Source of the DNA: Pohlia nutans
Lineage: Eukaryota > Streptophyta > Bryopsida > Bryales > Mniaceae
NCBI GenBank assembly: GCA_022496805.1
Contig: CM040087.1
Span: forward strand, 28,110,253-28,174,252
DNA length: 64,000 nucleotides
Direction of reading: 5' to 3'
Shown here: positions 50,001-60,010 of the stretch, piece by piece
How the letters are laid out: every line of letters begins with the position of its first letter
How positions within the stretch are numbered: the stretch's first letter is position 1
Program-made: the position numbers and the translations under genes
The notes under the pieces: model-generated
What the model saw: only the letters and a program-made list of their open reading frames with translations
The model's database searches: none
What the model was told of the DNA's origin: nothing

Positions 50001-51268
50001 CAGACAATTACTTAGTTGATGATGGCGCTATCATCATTGTGCATCCATATAGGCAATCAACCAAGGCTAACATACTTGGTTACGGTAATGCAACGGGTTT
50101 TACGTTGTACAAGGATTGGACTTGCATGAATCGACTCCATTTGGCATCACCAGTCAACCATCTGAAGACGGTAAACTCTCGTGCACTACCTAGTATTTAA
50201 AAATTCATTATTATTTTGCTATTACTACTAGCTAACTCTTTTGGTTCTATATGTTGCAGACTCAGCGTTTTGGCATTTACCTCTTGGTTCGTGTATTGCC
50301 CGAGGGTGCTCCTGCACGGTTTGCATTTCGATCTATTCTAGCGCTTGAGGCTATGGGATTAGATGTGGGATGTGATGACATGTTACAGAATTTCACCACC
50401 AAGAGTTCACAAAAAATGAATGGAATCAAGCCTTGGCGAGGTCCTCGTGAGAAGGATAGCCAGTTCATACAAATGCTGATTGAGGCTTCTTCTCGCCCCA
50501 ACGATGTTGTCTTGGATTGCACCGCTATGACAGGTTTACATTTCTAACATGCTTTCTCGGTATTACTTGGGTTTTATTTCTTCTATTTTTTGTTTTTGCT
50601 TTCTATTTGTTTCAATTTCTCTTTCACTTACTCGGGCTAATTTTTATATGTTTTCTTGATCTATGCCTTGTTTTAGGTGCGTTGTTGTTGGCATGCCGCC
50701 GCGTTCAACGCCACATTGTGGCACTGGAAGACGACCAAGAGCTATATGATGGACTGCTGTTATCTATGCGACGTGTCCCTAAACCCGAACCCGCGCCAGT
50801 CGTTGCATCATCATCTGCAACAGAGGGTCCAGACGCTGTTCCATCAGCGGTCGTTCGAGTGTTGAAGAAATCTCGATTCAGTAAGTTTGAATTCAATCAT
50901 TCCAATTGATACAGTTTTGTTTGATGATTTCTTGATCACTTTGATCTCATTTTCATTTTTGTTTGTGCAGAAAAATAAAGACCACGTATTCTACCGTGCA
51001 GAGGCCATTCTTTGCACGGCCAAAGTTTCTTGAGAGCCCACCCAAACCTTTTCAGTTGCCATGCTACATTGAGCCAGTTGCACAGGCTCTTGTAGGACAT
51101 GGTATGAGGGATCACATTCCAAAGCCAAAGGTGTTGAATTCTGACGCACTTGTATACTTTGATGTTGAGGCTGAAGAGTCTGATTGTAATGGTATTAGTT
51201 CACCGAGCCGCTCTACATCTAGCTCTTGCTCAGGGTCTACTGCTAGCGGTAATTCTAGTGATGATTGA
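47012..51268 (+). CDS. Multi-exon gene: ParB/sulfiredoxin-like domain plus degenerate N4/N6 DNA methyltransferase-like domain (5' partial)
   Basis: Proposed exons are 47,012-47,649, 47,758-47,947, 48,059-48,253, 48,337-48,555, 48,658-48,893, 49,007-49,715, 49,823-50,170, 50,260-50,533, 50,677-50,880 and 50,971-51,268. All junctions are GT-AG and in phase except the last. Counting from the first codon of exon 2, the protein has an acidic tract (about 22-30), a ParB/Srx-like domain (about 72-200) with DGNHRR at 164-169, a long helical middle, a Lys/Glu-rich coiled-coil-like stretch (about 577-640), and a C-terminal methyltransferase-like domain. That domain follows beta-class order: VDLILVDMPENLP (DMPE at 754-757 where DPPY is expected), then FIQMLIEASSRPNDVVLD and CTAMTGALLLACRR (931-937 where FxGxG is expected). 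ParB-methylase fusions are known in phages and bacteria. Here the altered motifs suggest lost or changed catalysis. About 1000 residues are encoded before the last exon and about 1100 if its frame is restored. Function is inferred from fold only. Confidence 0.75.
47225..47620 (+). other. ParB/sulfiredoxin-like domain in exon 2
   Basis: The segment runs from NIPLCRLVVMPMVRPTL to the end of VDTIILDTKGQLGVLM. It has the family layout: a strand followed by Arg-Pro, a helix (SDLVKLEQEFVHGY), and then a hydrophobic strand running into a glycine/arginine turn, FFICDGNHRR, at 47,492-47,518. DGNHR or DGHHR turns occur in ParB-like proteins and correspond to the GERR or GGCHR turns of ParB and sulfiredoxin. 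The loop between helix and turn is longer than in a minimal ParB domain. I see no helix-turn-helix I would call with confidence directly after it. Confidence 0.6.
49823..50880 (+). other. Beta-class DNA methyltransferase-like domain (exons 8-10), motifs altered
   Basis: The order of motifs is IV, then the strand before motif VIII (ADNYLVDDGAIIIVHP), then X (REKDSQFIQMLIEASSRP), then I (VVLDCTAMTG), then II (HIVALEDDQELYDGLL). This matches the N4-cytosine/N6-adenine beta class, in which IV precedes I. The catalytic tetrapeptide D/S/N-PP-Y/F is DMPE (49,895-49,906), and the SAM loop FxGxG is TAMTG, split by the 50,534-50,676 intron. The fold appears kept and the active site does not. An enzyme with unusual residues cannot be excluded. 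Confidence 0.6.
50969..50983 (+). other. Apparent 1-nt frameshift at A-run at start of last exon
   Basis: Exon 10 ends in phase 1 at a perfect donor, ttcA|GTAAGT (50,881). The acceptor gtttgtgcag ends at 50,970. Joined as written, the protein ends F-K-K-stop. One more A in the run aaaaataaag would give K-K-I-K-T and open the frame to TGA 51,266-51,268, a 95-100-residue tail that looks coding (RPFFARPKFLESPPKPF, then Ser-rich SSPSRSTSSSCSGSTASG). A single-base loss, real or a sequencing error, is the simplest reading. A short natural C-terminus is the alternative. Confidence 0.6.
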
Positions 51269-51359
51269 GAGGAACTTCGATGTTCTCTCCACATATTTGT
51301 ACTACTTTCTATTTTATATTTGTAGTGAGACTAAAAGGGCCACTACTTTGGATTTTTAC

Positions 51360-51775
51360 ATCTGTGTTGTACTCCACATTGCTAACCATTCTATTCTCCT
51401 ACCTCATTGATTTGTTCAAACCTTTGGTAATGTTGCATTTCAGAATTCACGTTCCAAAGCCAAAGGGTAATGTTGCATTTTGAATGTCCAATCTCTACAC
51501 CCTAATTCCTCAAATTTTCATTTTTAATTTGCATAGATGTAGTATGTGAATTACACTGATTTCACATTTAAGCTCTAAACCACTCCAATTAAATGCCATC
51601 CGTACTGTACTTCACTTTGCTAAAATCCTAAACTTTACTATCCAACCTCATTGATTTGTATACTCTCTTGTTCATGTATAATTTTTCAACGTCTAAACGA
51701 TACACCCTAATACGTAAACTCTAAATTTTTCATAAACTATTTGCATACATGTATGTAAATGGAAAATTTCCAGAT
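51360..51775 (+). repeat. Degenerate tandem duplication downstream of the gene, period about 240 bp
   Basis: The block from about 51,364 (ctccacattgctaacc, cctcattgatttgt, acaccctaattcctc, ttgcatagatgtagtatg) is echoed from about 51,603 (cttcactttgctaaaa, cctcattgatttgtat, acaccctaatacg, ttgcatacatgtatg). Inside copy 1, GGTAATGTTGCATTT occurs twice, at about 51,426 and 51,466, flanking a short piece (ttccaaagccaaagg) also present in the last exon near 51,118. No coding frame is evident. Confidence 0.6.
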
Positions 51776-51859
51776 CAATTATACTCCAAATTCAATACAT
51801 ACTGAATCCACGGTTATAGGACCCTTACAGAAAAAAACGGAAAAATTTTGAAAATTTTC

Positions 51860-51898
51860 TAGGCTCTCAGGCTCTCAGGCCCTCAGGCTCTCTTCTCT
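51860..51898. repeat. Short minisatellite, aggctctc unit
   Basis: About four imperfect copies of an 8-bp unit (aggctctc or aggccctc) lie head to tail within otherwise AT-rich intergenic DNA. Confidence 0.8.
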
Positions 51899-52300
51899 AG
51901 GCTCACATCCTAGCATTCCCGCTCTCACTACTCACTTATTTTCTAGATGACACTAGTACGAGCACTAGTTAGGGATGTAAAGCTCAATATATAGGCATTC
52001 TAGGATGTATAGGTGATAATTTTCTCATCGAAAAGATTTAAAATGAATACCTACGATGATTTTGACCTTGTTTTAATTATAAAAAATTGTAGGTGTGCTT
52101 GATTGGAGCGAACATTGTGACAAATAACATGTTGAGGTAAACATCATTTTCAAAAATTCGTTTATTTTTGGAAATGTATCATTCATATGTTATTTTCACC
52201 TCAAATTACACATTGTTATGTACAATCTCATTTTGAACATCAAATTTGGATCAATCATAGAGGCATCATTTGCTAAATTTAGCATTTTAAGTGCCAGGAA
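51899..52300. other. AT-rich intergenic stretch
   Basis: I see no reading frame with recognisable protein similarity, no RNA gene and no clear repeat termini here. Confidence 0.6.
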
Positions 52301-52314
52301 TTCAAAATTTTAAT

Positions 52315-52690
52315 AAAGTTCTCTATTTCTAAAGGCAAATTGTACGTTACGGTCCTTAGAGGTTAGGGGCACCCAAATTTCATGTTAGGTGTCAAGAATT
52401 TCTCTTTATAGCTGCTAAATATAGCACAATATACCATACATGCTCGAATTTGATGTAAATTTTCGCAATTCAAAAGACAAACACCATGTTAAAGCCTTTA
52501 AAGGTTAGGAGCACCCAAATTTCATATTGAGTTCAAAAATTTATAAGAAAAAACTAAATTTAGTTTATTTTGCAATGCACACACGAATTTGCTACAAATT
52601 TTTGCGATTTGAAAGAAATACAACACATTATGGTTTCTAGGGATTATTGGCCTTGAAACTTCATCTTGGGGTTTATTAAGTTATAAAAGT
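52315..52690. repeat. Three degenerate tandem copies, period about 140 bp
   Basis: The phrase ggttaggggcacccaaatttc at about 52,360 recurs as ggttaggagcacccaaatttc at about 52,505, and more loosely as gggattattggccttgaaac at about 52,643. The flanking phrase gaatttgatgtaaattttcgc (about 52,446) recurs as gaatttgctacaaatttttgc (about 52,580). Copies are diverged and non-coding. Confidence 0.6.
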
Positions 52691-54256
52691 GATTTGGTTA
52701 AAGAAGTCCAAATTTGACCTATATTTGTTCAATTGATAATGGCAAAGCATTGTATGACGCATTGTTGATGGATTATACCATGACCTAGAGGGAGTGAAAT
52801 ATTGTCATTTGGGAGAAGAAGACAATTATACATATGAGCACATCATAGTGCAACAATAGTATAGATCTCAAGGGAGAACCTTTTGATGTAGTAGGATAGT
52901 GCAAATGTTATTTACTTTATAGTGTGTGCCTTCAATTTTTATATGAAAAAAAGCGTTTTGTTTTGACTTTTATATATATATACACACACATACACATATA
53001 CATATACAGACACTAACAAACTTGTCAAAGGAGAATTGGGTTTCCATTCTCAGCCAACCCAATTCTCCCTCAAGAGACGAGTCAAGAGACCGTTGCATTG
53101 GCACCAAAACTCACAAAAAGTACTATCATGTACGCACTATGGAGGGCGACATCCTTTGCACTTTGGTCTTTGGTGCGAAGCCCGAAAGACCAATTTTGAG
53201 CTTTCTTACAATTTGATTGATGGAATTCGACATACTCTCGACCTTAAGCCATAGTGTGAATAGGCCCTTAATCGAAAGAGACTATCAATTCTTGGTTTTG
53301 ACGATCTATACATAAAACAGAGGTTGACAAAGACTTGTTGACAAATGGCTCCACAGTCGGGGTGTCAGACACACCAACTGCAACATTGTGCTTGAGTGTA
53401 CAGCCATGCATGTGCTATATACACCGTAAGTCGCGGCAAGTTTATATGAAAATCGCGCACATGGTTTTCCTTCAGTGGGGCGATCTGTCACCGTGGTTCC
53501 AATGAATGATATCATTAGCCTCTACAAAAAAACAAAAAAACAAGGAGGACATCATTTGAAACCAGTGCACCCAATTGTGACTGTTTCTTTTCCTGTATAC
53601 AACAAGAAGTTTATTGCAATCAACCGCAGGGAGAACCGGAGCTGCACATGCAGGTCAGCAATGAATTCGGAACCTCATTCATGTGCAAGGTGAATAGGGC
53701 CATAATTGTTACTTCCTCAATATTGCCATCCATCTACGAAGGGCATTTATTTTGGAACTCAAATCTACATCATGCCTTTGTGAGTGGCAGTTATGACACT
53801 ATTCACCTTCTCGTGTAGTTATGTATGCAATTGAATTTGGTTGTCTGGTTCTGCAATGGAATAAATTGTCGATTTATGTTTAAAATTTTATTATTAAAAA
53901 GAAGAAGTTGTGTAGAGTATTTCTCGAGAGGTGCACTCTACATTATATTTGAGAATCAAGGGCATTCATGACCCCTCTAAAATCCTTGTATATAAAGGCT
54001 CATATGTCTATTTTTCTTGTATACATATCTATTCCATCCTAAACATATGTTTAATATAAATATACGTTAATGTTTTCAAATCTAAATATGTTTATTGTAT
54101 GTATGCATAGTACAACAATGTTCAAATTAATACCCCTCTTGTGCACTCACATATACTAGTACGTGTTTACTACAGTGCACTCTCGGGAGTATTTTGTGAA
54201 AATTGATGTTCTAAATTGATTTTGAAATCACCATGTTATATAATGAATAAGTAATA
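52691..54256. other. Intergenic DNA with microsatellite, no supported gene
   Basis: The stretch contains a TA/CA/TACA microsatellite at about 52,970-53,010 and a short inverted repeat (listed separately). Small open frames near 53,022-53,254 and 53,475-53,693 show no family features, and I do not call them genes. Confidence 0.6.
53030..53068. repeat. Perfect 13-bp inverted repeat with 13-nt loop
   Basis: GGAGAATTGGGTT at 53,030-53,042 is exactly complementary to AACCCAATTCTCC at 53,056-53,068. It could be a remnant of a foldback element. No longer termini were found around it. Confidence 0.8.
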
Positions 54257-54258
54257 TA

Positions 54259-54491
54259 CTCCCTCCGTTTCAAAATAAGAGTCCACTTTTTTGGCATTTT
54301 CCTAGTTTTTGTCCTATGTTTTATACTTCAAACCGGCTAGACAATGAGAGTGACATAAAAATTGCACTCTACTATTAAAGATAGTCCATTCTTTTAGCAT
54401 TGAGATGCCATTTTTGGCAAAAAAAAACGTCAAGTTGAAAAAATGCCAAAAAAATGCCAAAAAAAGAACTCTTATTTTGAAACGAAGGGAG
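54259..54491. mobile_element. Stowaway-like (Tc1/mariner) MITE, 233 bp
   Basis: The left terminus starts CTCCCTCCGTTTCAAAATAA and the inverted right terminus starts CTCCCTTCGTTTCAAAATAA. They differ at one base in the first 24 and share the following GGCATTTT block. CTCCCTCCGT is the hallmark of plant Stowaway MITEs. A TA precedes the left end (54,257-54,258). The right flank reads TG, so the expected TA duplication is decayed on that side. The element is non-autonomous, with no transposase frame. Confidence 0.85.
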
Positions 54492-55805
54492 TGATTGTCA
54501 TACCATTTGTCACAACTTTTTGTTAAACCCCTAAAGAACCAAGAAGCCTGAAATGAACATCATAGTTTTTGTAGAATTTTTGAGTAGGGCATATGTAGAG
54601 TTCATTTTTTTCAATTTTCAATGTTATATAAATGTTGTTACCAACCTAAGCAATGTTATTCACTATTTCCAATGTTATATAAATTTGGTCCCATCTAAAT
54701 TGTACTTTTCACAAAATGGTTGATTGCATTTGTCATTTTAAAACCATAAATCTTTTGTCTTTTAGGGACTAAGCTCGGGACTAAGGAGGGTTAGTATTTA
54801 TAGTGATATCATAAGAAATTCAACTCTATGAATGTTAAAATTGAATATACTTGATGTTGCGCGATTTTCTATTACAAACTTTAACAAATTACTATATCAT
54901 ACATGAAAATTCTTTTAGAGTAATGTGAAATATTTAACTTGTAATGGTGCTATGTTGTGTAAAATGATGTTTAGTTAATAATTGCCACAAGTGATTCTTG
55001 GCTACTAACTTCTACATTTAAAAATTTTAGTACATGCTTTTTCAAATGATAATAAAATTTGAATAATCATATGACCTCGCATATGACATATGTACACAAC
55101 TTTTATTTATTATATTTTGTAAATTTTATAATTTTGAACACATCGAAAAACAGGATTGAGTAAACTTGTTGTATCATGATGATGATCTTATAATTTAGCC
55201 CATCATACCAAATTTTGGTTCTTACAAATTATGAAAATTATTTTTTGGAAAAATTTCAAAATCAAATGCTTTTAAATTGCTTTTTGACAAAGATTCATGA
55301 TGTTCTTTTCAAATGCAATTGTGCAAATAATTTCAAATCTTTTAAACATGTATATTATAGCACATTCAAGTTTTGTTCAAAACCCTTAAGTAGGTAGGGG
55401 CTTGGATTTAGAGAAATAGGACCGTGAGGAGTGACCATGCACTAGAAAGAGAGTGAGATATTTTCAATGTATGCTTGAAAAGCTACCATATTATCTATAT
55501 ATAGTACCTTTGGAGGAAGAAAATTATATAAATGATTTTATAGATTTATATGAATAATTAAGTAAAATGACATTTTTTTACCATAGTTTTCTAGTTATGC
55601 GGCAAGAAACCATATTTTACTCGACCTACAGAACTTGAACAATGAAACATTATCCACTAGGCCACTTTATGGGCCTTTTGGGGACCTCGACACGCAAGGT
55701 CATTTTTTTCCTCCATAGTGTAAACCTAAGTTGTCTCAAGATGAGTTCAAAGGCCAACCACATATATTTCAAAGGGGCATGGGATGACTCTACTTGGTCC
55801 GTAGT
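54492..55805. other. AT-rich intergenic DNA with an orphan TTAA-type terminus
   Basis: TTAAACCCCTAAAGAACC at 54,523 resembles the TTAA/CCCCTAA termini found further right, with one extra A. The only nearby inverted candidate (tcttttagggactaag near 54,757) is too poor to define an element. No gene is supported. Confidence 0.5.
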
Positions 55806-56427
55806 TTAACCCCTAAAGGACCATGCTCATTCCTAAAATTTTATCACTTTCTTGTGATGCTTTCAGAAAGGCAATTGTATCTCTTGATTAGTATTCATGT
55901 AGAGAACTTCACCGTTGAAGTTCAAAAAGGACTTAGTCATGAGACTATACATCAATTTTCAGAACAATCTACCGTATATATTACATGATTATAAGGTTTG
56001 ATCATAAGTCGATTTTTGAGAATTTTAAATAAAACCAACAGGTCATTCATTGCAAACTTTCTTATAAATTTAAAAACCATGATTAGCGTTTGAAAGTTTA
56101 GGAGCATACAAAGATGTACTATATCTAGGTGTCCACAAAAAATGGTGTTCTAAAACTAAATACAACAACAATGATTGATTATCAAAGATTTATGTTTGGG
56201 TGAAGTGACTTGTTGGTGACTCGTTGAGCCGGTGTTTGTGATTGTTATTAATTTTTACATTGCAAAAATGTTTTAAAGAATTCAAATATATATTTGGAAT
56301 ATTCCAAAATATTCCAAAATATTATAAAATATGTAGAAAAGATTCCATTTAAAATATATTTAAACATTTCCCGTAATTATTTTATAGTGTTAATGATGCA
56401 GTAATGACAAATGTTTTAGGGGTGATA
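55806..56427. mobile_element. Probable TTAA-type MITE with decayed right end
   Basis: The left end is TTAACCCCTAAAGGACCA. The right end is a degenerate inverted copy, ttttaggggtgat, near 56,414-56,427, where the flanking TTAA has become TGAT. Size is about 620 bp, close to its relatives. The interior is AT-rich and non-coding. Confidence 0.45.
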
Positions 56428-56559
56428 GAGGCAAAAAGGGTTCTCTCATTGCTAAACAAGAAGACCATGGGCTTGTAATGCCGTTTTATTATTTTTTTAA
56501 GTCATGGTCCAAGTTCGGTTTACAATTAGTGAGAGGCCCAAGGGTTTTAAAAATTACAT

Positions 56560-56795
56560 TTTTTTGAAGTGTGACCATGAAGTGTGACCATGGAATTAAT
56601 TCATTTTCCTTGGTCACGACTCTTGCTCCATAGTGTAAATCGCCCCTTACATTATGGGAATTGACCTTTGGATTAAAGAATTGCAATTTCATTTCTCTTA
56701 ATCACGGCTCATAACCATGAAGTGTGACCATGATTTTATTTTTTTTCATTTTCTTTGGTCACGGCTCTTGGTCACAAGTGTAAACCGCCCCAGCC
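56560..56795. repeat. Tandem duplication, period about 140 bp, next to MITE
   Basis: The phrases accatgaagtgtgaccatg, ttggtcacgactcttg and agtgtaaatcgcccc at about 56,574-56,646 recur as accatgaagtgtgaccatg, ttggtcacggctcttg and agtgtaaaccgcccc at about 56,714-56,791. Within copy 1 the 13-mer tgaagtgtgacca is itself doubled (about 56,565-56,590). Confidence 0.75.
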
Positions 56796-56803
56796 TCACT
56801 AAC

Positions 56804-57382
56804 TTAACCCCTAATTGCCTCAGCGACCATATATGGTCGCTCAAAATTTTCAGATTTAAAAAAAAGTTTAGCCCACTTCAAACGTCCATAACTTTTGCAA
56901 AAATAACAATTTTTGAGCGTAATTTTTTTTCACTTGTAGGTATTGAGACTGAGCAACTTTTCCAAAAAGAAATTTTGAAAAAACTTTTACCAATTTTCCT
57001 CTAAAGCCCTCGAAGTGACAGCATCTCAAATTGTCACAATTTTGAAAATCTGCCCGGAATGGAATCTTTAAGTTTTCTACCAAATGAGATTAGTTCTAAC
57101 ATGAACAGGGTAACCACCATATAAAACCAATGTTTTTGACCTATCATACTTGATTCCAAATCAAAATGATGAAACATGTAGTTTTTATGAATTTTCAAAA
57201 AAAAATCTTATAAATTTATTATTAAATAATTCATAGCATTTTTCCAAAATTTAACCGTATGGATGCTGTCTTACTATTGTGTTCTACACATGTTATAAAA
57301 TTGAAGCTTATAAAAGTTGAGTAAGATGGACATTATAACACATCTAGCATTTCAAGAAAACCCTTGGGCACTTAGGGGTTAA
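56804..57382. mobile_element. TTAA-bounded MITE, 579 bp
   Basis: Left end TTAACCCCTAATTGCC and inverted right end TTAACCCCTAAGTGCCC give matched termini of about 16 bp. TTAA lies at both outer edges (56,804-56,807 and 57,379-57,382). TTAA duplication plus a terminus beginning CCC fits the piggyBac type, and Kolobok elements also use TTAA. The interior encodes no transposase. Confidence 0.75.
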
Positions 57383-58401
57383 ACTGGCCCGAAGTTGCAC
57401 CTGTGGGCAGTGTTCATTTTCTCACTTGTGTCTGCGTCAGCTGCAGGCAAATGGCAAATGGCAGGGCAGACAGGCCTGACAGACTGACTGCAGCTCAGTT
57501 GGTCAGCTTTCATGTGAACATGACATGCAGGACTTTTGGCAAGGACGTCGTCTGCTCTGCCATCACTCCTGCCAACTGTCCACAAAATTATTGAGAAGCA
57601 GCGCGTCAGACACACAACCATAAAAACAAAAAACAAACTCATGAATGAATCTTGTTAGTTCATTGCAGTAACTTAGCCAGCATAGCATGTTACAAGTCAT
57701 ATAAATAATTTCCTTCAAACCATAATCTCAGGCTGAGCCAATTTACAAAACTTCAAGGCCAGCTTTGCACTCTAATTCATAGCCTGGCTGATCGAGTTGC
57801 TGATGTGACTGCTTACGAACTGGCACCCACTTAAAGGCTTCTCTCCATAACAAGCTATGTTATGTTATCATCAACAAAGTATGCTGTCCTTGTGGATCTT
57901 CGGAAAATATATCATGCTGGATGTGAACAGGCACAGATTGACACAGGCTCTGTGTTGTTGATGATGTTGTTGAGATTTACTAAAGCTATAATATTACTTT
58001 TGCTCAAAGCGCGTGTGGTACTAAATCTAAAGACAATGCCTGTTTCTGCAGGAGGAGAGTTTTGCATGTAATCAATGTTTTCTCATCAATGTATGACATA
58101 ACTTGATGTCCACAGTGTTCTTCGAATCAAGTTCTACAATCATTCTACAGTTTGAAACGCAAAATGGCCAAACCCTGACTCATCAGTGATTTCTACATTA
58201 GAGCCCAAAAACAAGACTAAAATTTAGACATTGATTGCACAATATGTACACAATCAGAACATGAGAGCCTACGAGAGTCAAATTTAGATACACCTTTATA
58301 CAATACTTTGGAAATTTATAACTTATTCATATGGTGTTTAAATACGGTAATGCACATGTAATACCGTATGTTGAAATCCTCTTTCACTAAATAATTTGTT
58401 T
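57383..58401. other. Intergenic block between MITEs, GC-richer start, no supported gene
   Basis: 57,383-57,640 is less AT-rich and has small open frames on both strands (57,403-57,594 plus, 57,379-57,642 minus). Neither shows a known motif or splice context. The rest is AT-rich and featureless to me. Confidence 0.5.
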
Positions 58402-58976
58402 TTAACCCCTAAACGTCCTGACCCCTTTTCAAATTCGGTAGTTTTGCAAAGATGCATTATAAAAGGCAACTAAGAGGCATATTTTGAACTTGATATATGA
58501 ATGAAAGTTGTACATTATAAATTTTAGATTCTATCCATAGGATTAGATCTACGATTGCTATCGTCAATGTTTTGTATAAAATTTGAAACTTAAAATTCAA
58601 AATCATTTTGTAATTTGATTACAAATAAGATATTGACAATTTGTAGATAAAATTTGGTTTGATGGGTTGAAATGCAATACTCTAAGTGTAGTGATTTTTG
58701 GAGGTTTTTTGGTTGCTTGATTTTATGAGTTGATTTTTTCAAAAGCACTTTTAGATTAAAGTCTTCAAATTTTTTGGTGAAACACTGCAACATGAAATGA
58801 GGCATAAAGGTTTCACAAATCATCAACTTTCTAATGGATCACACGTGCATGAAGCTGATTTCCCATAACAAATTCATTAGAAATTCACTTTGCAAAAAAG
58901 TGCATGAAGGATGAGAAAATGAAGTTTGCTTCTCTACATCATGCAAAATATGCATGGTTGGACAATTAGGGGTTAA
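58402..58976. mobile_element. TTAA-bounded MITE, 575 bp, copy 1 of a subfamily
   Basis: Left end TTAACCCCTAAACGTCC, inverted right end TTAACCCCTAATTGTCC, with TTAA at both edges. The whole interior matches, in reverse orientation, the element at 62,368-62,941. Shared phrases are gttttgcaaagatgcattat, atgaatgaaag, atctac, and ggttgaaatg. No coding frame. Confidence 0.85.
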
Positions 58977-60009
58977 TAATAGCAAAAAAATTCAATTTCT
59001 ATTAGTGAAAAATATGGATACAAATACTCTAGGGTAGAAATTCCAAACCACCTAAGTTGCAAAACCATTCATATCTACTATAGAGAAACATATATTTTAT
59101 ACTCAAAAACCTTTGCCGGTAGTAGATTTGTACAATTTTAGAATCCATGTGGTTTAGGCATCATATCTTAGTTAAGATGGTTATATGTTTATGCATATTT
59201 CAAAAATTGTAACTAAAGTAGAAACACCCAATTCCATCCCTACACCCATTCATGCAATGAAGATTTGCTTTGAAATTGTCCCGTAAAGTGCTTTTGAACC
59301 ATTCACTATCGTAAATTTCATCTATTGAATTTGAATTTCATAGGAATCATTTTCTAATAAGTCCATGGGACAATTTAAGTGGTCCTAACAATTTTTACTT
59401 TGAAAATGCATGATTTATCCCAAATTTTTATTTTTATTTTTTCCTTGTGAATTCACCATTTTTACTTACTAATACTACAAAATATTCTACCTTAAAAAAA
59501 TTACACTCAAGTATACTGAATCGCTTCATCCCTAGACGTACCAACCCTTTGAACAGAAGTAGATGTCAGCCTGAAACATAGATATTAGCATGGCTCAAAT
59601 GTAGAATCATGAGGTGTACATGATAGGTCCATTGCAAGCATAAAATCTACCCATTCTTTATTTTTTTAATTTATGTTTTTGCACAAATAAAAGGAACCCT
59701 TTACTGCAAGAGAAAGAAAGAAAAAAGTGCACAAATACAAACCAACCCCGCCAGGTCCGGCGAGGCCTTTGACAACGTCAGGAACTCCCGATGAGCAACT
59801 GAGGGACATCTACCCAAACTTTTTGACGTACTTGTATTGGAGGCCTCTCCAATATTATCAACATGTCCCTATGACAAGAGATTTACTTTGATTGGTAGAG
59901 AACCTAATGGACTTGCAAAGATGACTTAGATGAAAGTCATGTAAAATTGTATGAAAAAGTTACAAGGCTTTTAATCTGTACATGATTTAGTTTTTGGACG
60001 CTGGAACGT
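58977..60009. other. AT-rich intergenic DNA
   Basis: I see no gene, RNA gene or paired termini in this stretch. Confidence 0.5.
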
Positions 60010-60010
60010 T

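Noticed and set aside
53030..53068. Intrinsic transcription terminator
   Set aside because: The hairpin lacks a following T-run and the context is eukaryotic.
57379..57642. Possible small gene in the GC-richer patch
   Set aside because: Frames on both strands are short and overlapping, with no motif, splice site pair or homology I recognise.
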